Shown here in pieces: positions 59,157-64,000 of a stretch of DNA of 64,000 nucleotides. Numbering within the stretch: the first letter of the stretch is position 1; the number at the start of each line of letters is the position of its first letter. The notes beneath the pieces were generated by a model that made no database searches, was not told where the DNA came from, and worked only from the letters and a program-made list of their open reading frames with translations. The DNA comes from Rhabditoides inermis (lineage: Eukaryota > Nematoda > Chromadorea > Rhabditida > Rhabditidae). The position numbers were made by a program, and so were the translations under genes. The stretch covers positions 244,501-308,500 of the forward strand of contig CAWZYM010000431.1 in assembly GCA_963966185.1 (NCBI GenBank), written 5' to 3'.

Positions 59157-60725
59157 GGGAGAGAGAGAGGGTTATCAGATATCCACCGAAGGGGATTATC
59201 ACCTCTCGCGGCGGTATCGGAACGCTTTATACATGAATGAGACTGCGAAAAGGGCAAGATACGGACGCCACATATCACTATCAATCAGCAAAATATAAAG
59301 TATGCTAATGAGATACAAATGTATGTAGCTACAAGTACATATGCGCAGCTACAAGTACATATGCAAATGTGTGGCGCGTTCGATAGTGGTTGAGGAATCA
59401 ATCGTAATTCGCACTCTCGACGGCCCCACTAGAGAGAACGGCGCGAGCGGGTGATTCAGATGGCCTGACGTGTGCTGCGCGAGAAAAGAGAAAGGGAGAG
59501 GGAGAGAGAGAGAGAGAGAGAGAGAATGGAACGGCCCAGACCGCCTGACCGGGCGTACGGTAGACTGAATCAGACGGTGACGTGCCGTAGAGAAACGCTC
59601 TTCGGCGGCAGAAAGCCTTTAGGGCAATCGCTCAAAACACTCTCCCTCCTCTCCGCAACAGTCGCTCCATCTCTCCATCACAAAAGCCCAGCGACACCCG
59701 GCTGTCTGCTCGCCTCGGCGCACCCTGATCACACACTATCTCGCCTCTTCACTGCCTGCACCTCTCACGTCAGCGCGCTGTCTCGCGTGAGGTGATGCCA
59801 CAGTCAGACCGCGCGCTGCGAAAATATGCAAATATTTGAGGTCGTCTAGTGTTCGGCGACGGCTACAAGTGAGAGAGGGTGCTAGAGAGTGTGTGATCGG
59901 AGAGGGTGTAAAGAAGCGCGACGGTGGACCAAAGCGGCAAAACAAGGGGAGGGAGAAGCCCTAATCAAGCCGGATCAGGTAGATCACAGAGAGAATAGGT
60001 TCAAAAATGAGTGACGGAGAATTTTCGACTATAGCTGACCACGCGCCTTTCACGGCTCTCACATAGGCATGCCGCCAGTGCATGGCAACTCGACACCGGA
60101 AGCGAGAGAGCGGGCATAACCGAGAGAGACAGACGGCGCGAGAAACCCGAAACTGCAACGACGATGGTCAGATGCATGGCCGAACGTCGTCAGACGGCGG
60201 CGAGAGAGTGCGGCGAAGCGAGAAAGACAGACAGCGGCCAGAAGCCTACCCCTCTGAAGGAATTCTCAGTTGAGAGCGCGCTACGGGGGAAATTCGAAAC
60301 GGTTGGAGGCAGCTAATAAGCAATAGTGGGGAGAGCGAGCAACTGACCAGTACTATAGATATCTCGTTTGCCCCGCTGAGCTTTGATCCGATGATGAGAA
60401 TGAGATATTGTTTTTGTGTTATGACCGAATATAGACAACACGCGAACCAGTGCATTTTTAGACCGGCCTGCTATACCTCACACGGGGTTCGGTAAACAAA
60501 AACACACACACGCGGCCAATCAACGCGTTAATCAGGCGTGTCGTCAGGGAAAATCGGAAAAAGAAGGGACGGAAGAAAGAGCAGGCGGAATGACACTGGA
60601 CACGGAACCACGCAGCGTCGTCGGATCAAGAAGGTGTGACTCAAACGTGGAGTTCCAAGCATGACACACTGTTATGATACCATGTGTGTGTGCGGACTGG
60701 GGATCAGAGCTTGCGTGGCAATGGT

Positions 60726-60764
<39 letters not shown>

Positions 60765-63559
60765 GCCCCGAGGCAGCTCGCGAGAGACTCAAGTGCTTAT
60801 CTGCTCGCTGGGTGGTTCTGTATGCAGTAGGCAAGTGAAGTGCGCGGAAGAAGAGAGAAGGGGAGTTCCGGTCGCCCCCTCCCTCTCTTCACCAAAACAC
60901 AACAAGCATCACGTAAATAGTAGAAATCGAGAAAGTACATAGGGAACTCCGTTAGCACGTCAATACTGACCGCTGGGCAGCCAGGACCACAACAAAGAAG
61001 CATGGGGCGGGAGTTGCCAGAGAGAGAGAGAGGGGAAGGGAGAGAGGGAGAAAGAGAGAGGGGGAGGGAGAGGGAGAGAGAGGGAGAGTGTCACTCGAAG
61101 GAGAGGGAGTGCGTGCCCACTGGCCACAAACAACAACAACAACGACGCAGCCCGGCAGGCATGCGTGAAAGAGGGGGGGGGGGGGGCAGCCCCCGGAAGG
61201 GGACAGTTACATCAACACGTGTGAAGATGTGATTACGGAATGCCACACTCTAATCCAAAAACAGCGCCGTCAACTATTGTAAATACCATATTCACGACGA
61301 TTCTAAATAAATGATTTGAATTGAATTGATTTGATTTGAATCGAAAACAGACAGACGACATCGGTCCAAGTTAGCAGTAAGCGGTGCACTTTGCGCGCCC
61401 GTCCAGCCTCCGCTTTTTACCTCCGTGTTTCTTTCTAAAGAGGCTGCTAATCAGGCAGCCTCGCCTTCCCTCCTACCAAGATTCGCACTTCTTGCAAGCT
61501 TTTTGCCCGCGCAGTGGTCTGTTGCGAACGGTGGATTACCGAATGTGTAAATACAGAGAACAGAGTTGGTGGGGAGAGATAGGGCATAGGGAGGGAGAAG
61601 GTGGAAGGAGCCCCATGTTTTCATATATTTCACGCCGGCTTTTATTGCCCCTTCACAAGAGCCGATTAGAACAATAAAAAGACGCGGGTCAGAGAGGGAG
61701 CAAGGTAATGAATGAGTGAAATAAAGGAAGACAGAGAGAACAGCTTTCTCTCAGGAAATCGCTAAATCCTCCAACCCCCACTCATCCACTGCCATTTACC
61801 CTAGAAGGTTCAGAGTCAATCGGATATCAGAAAGCTTCGTGCCCCACAAAGATTAGTGCGATCATTGCGTCTACTCGGGACAGCTAATTTCGACCGGATA
61901 TCAGCTGGAAAACAGCTGATCGCAGCGGTCAAGCCAACTTGTGTGCTAGGCTAGGCAGGTGTGGGAATGAGAGGGGGGAGAGAGTATTCCTTTGTACACG
62001 CCGCTTGTGCGCGAGCGGCCGCTGACATTTACATACCGTGGGATGCAATTCGAAAGTGTCGCTTTTGTTGGTTGGTGACAAGGTGATTCAGTATAGCAAT
62101 CAAATCGCCTCTGTCCTCTGTCAACTGCTCGCTTGTTTTGGTGTTACAAATGTCGCGCGGCGCCACGCTTCACCCCAAGAGAGGGAGGGAGAGACAATTC
62201 AAATGCGCTCTGACAAAATCTCCATCCTCTCTCTCAATTTTTCTCTCTCTCTCTCTCTCGCTCAATCGGGATGATGCTGTGTTTTTGCAGCGGTCGAGCG
62301 AGAGCGAGGGAGGGAGGCAGCGTCGATTCCTTATTAGAATGATTGAGACTCCTCTCCCTCCCCTCCCTCTCTGCGCACTCTCCCCCCGCCACACTCTCTC
62401 CGCCTCCCTTCTCGGCATGTTTTGTGTTGTTGACCAGCCAGTGAGAGACGTGTGCGCGTGCAAAAAACACAGTAATCGATGCGTGTCCGAGGCGGTGAGA
62501 GGGTCTAGAGAAAGAGGGATGGAGAGAGGGTGGTCAGCGGAGAGGTTCAGACGAGAAAGAGAGGGGAGGGAGTCGAGATCCGGTCAACAGTCGGTAATGA
62601 AGCGGAGTGGCCACAATAACAACAAAAAAAAAGAAAAGGAGAGGAAGAAGGAAAGGAGGGGTGCCACAAAGACCTTTATGCTTAACGCGGCTACTAAAGT
62701 TCCAAGAACGCCTAACATTTAGAGCCTCAGGGAATCGGCTGATAATCTAGACCTTTACGATTTCTCAAAAATGCTACGAAAACAAACAAAACGCTGGATG
62801 GAAAAAGCCACATAGCGGTTACTGTTACATATATGTAATTTACAAGGTAGCAAAATACTGAGATCGAGCATCGAGAGACTTTCAATAATCATTATACAAC
62901 GAAGAGCAGGTTACGGAGAAAGGTTAAAACAAATAGGGAGAAGCGCTCAGATTAATCAACAATGAATTGGCCTGGCCGCGTCAAAAAATGCACATGTTGA
63001 AAAGAAGGAGTTCACAAAAAAAACAGCATATCAGAAATAAGAAGATTCGGAGCGTTCCGTATAGAATAGTCGCTATGCGGCTGCCAGCATTCATAAACTC
63101 ACACGCAGACTCTCGCGTCTCTCATAACTCCAAGCGGACCCCTAGGAGGGGGTGCCATGGTTGCGCAATATATGCAAATGCCCCCCGCCCGCTAGCGCCA
63201 GACGGCTAGAGCCCAGACGAGCAGAGCACCACATCCTGCGCGACGCAGAGAGTGAGGTAAACGGAGAGAGCCAGACATGAGAGTGGTAGACATGTAGAAG
63301 CTGTCGCTAATTGCATCACCGTTCGAATGCCGACGGAAGCGGGCGCGTTTGCTTCGAAGAGAACCTCGAGGCGATCAAGCGATCTACACTGATTAGATCA
63401 CCTGGTGTCAATCAGCTGATGAATTGCCGGAGGGCACATCCGTTGCGCAACCACGGCCTGAAGACGCCGTTGGCATAGTTTAATATTAAACTGAAGCTCG
63501 CGCACTCGCGCGTTCTTCTATGAGCGAACGCGGATTGACCACCTGGAGGGGGTGAAATG

Positions 63560-63595
63560 GCAGGAGAGAGAGAGAGAGAGGGAGGGAGTGAGGGA

Positions 63596-63633
<38 letters not shown>
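63560..63633 (+). repeat. (GA)n microsatellite
   Basis: GA run with a short interruption near 63583-63600. Confidence 0.9.
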
Positions 63634-63636
<3 letters not shown>

Positions 63637-64000
63637 GTCGGAAACTAAAATTCTTACAATTAGCTTAGACAGACAGCGTCAAACAGCAGTATTGGAGTGA
63701 CAGTGATGCACAAGGTTCATGAGCCACAATAGACTATCCACGGTACAGTAGCGATCGCAAACGGCGGAGGGGGGGGGGGGGGCGAGAATTAGTGAGATGA
63801 GGTTGTGGAGTGGTCAGACACCCTCTCTCGCTCTCCCATCTGAATGATAGCATGTGATTGTTTACGCGATTGGGTGTGTGGATCGGGCGAGTGGACGACA
63901 CACACATGCGTGTGTTTCAAAACAACGGATCGCCTGCGCGCATATCCTTTGTGTAAGGATCAGACTAAGCGGATGGCGAATTGGAACTCATGGATCATGG

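Larger units (their letters stand above)
58500..64000. other. Gene-free, GA-rich region, part 2
   Basis: No gene is supported. GA runs lie at 58571-58610, 58917-58991, 59125-59170, 59491-59525, 60730-60761, 61018-61086 and 63560-63633. G runs of 10-14 lie at 58618, 61173 and 63769. An 18-bp unit starting AGCTACAAGTACATATGC is duplicated at 59327-59344 and 59347-59364. Long frames here are the in-frame reading of dinucleotide repeats. Confidence 0.5.

Noticed and set aside
58340..59284. 314-codon minus-strand ORF and similar frames across the GA/CT repeats
   Set aside because: Mostly Ser-Leu or Arg-Glu repeats from dinucleotide tracts, with no splice context or homology.

Overview
This window is nuclear DNA from a nematode, most likely a rhabditid or diplogastrid relative of Caenorhabditis/Pristionchus; the species cannot be read from the sequence. 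The evidence is many small GT-AG introns, a nematode-type nuclear hormone receptor, a PP1 phosphatase of the GSP-3/4 (sperm) type, start codons sitting directly on 3' splice acceptors as in spliced-leader trans-splicing, RTE and CR1/jockey-like LINE remains, and a PAT/DIRS retrotransposon. Introns and spacers are full of (CT)n/(GA)n microsatellites. I rebuilt the exon structures by hand from reading frames, splice sites and phase agreement; there is no transcript evidence.

Left (1-10.5 kb): an RTE reverse-transcriptase fragment and gene-poor DNA, then two + strand genes, a 14-exon nuclear hormone receptor (3355-7964, or to 8175 with an alternative last exon) and a 10-exon PP1 catalytic subunit (8559-10416).

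Centre (10.56-33.1 kb): a large inverted duplication. Each arm carries a gene for a secreted multi-module Cys-rich protein with a mucin-like Thr/Pro repeat stalk. The minus-strand copy (25591-31932, about 1535 aa) looks intact, with a very long minisatellite-coded stalk. The plus-strand copy (16375-24605) is decayed at its 5' end and has a short stalk. The plus arm was also enlarged by a complete PAT/DIRS-type tyrosine-recombinase retrotransposon (10927-15608), whose empty target site survives in the other arm, by a 2.3 kb foldback element (17094-19422) and by a LINE fragment. The spacer between the arms is a small mosaic of PP1 3'-end pieces and mucin-repeat pieces arranged head to head around a palindrome.

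Right (33.1-54.2 kb): a small neuropeptide-like precursor (+, 33496-34617) with a 406-bp MITE in its first intron, an SLC46-family transporter (-, 35233-42811, 20 exons, 565 aa) and a five-finger C2H2 zinc-finger protein (-, 45460-54135, 20 exons, 5' end not certain).

Far right (54.2-64 kb): no gene I can support. It is GA-microsatellite-rich with G runs and short tandem repeats, and is probably upstream or first-intron DNA of the zinc-finger gene. The genes do not form an operon or an evident pathway; the common theme is a locus reshaped by inverted duplication and transposition.
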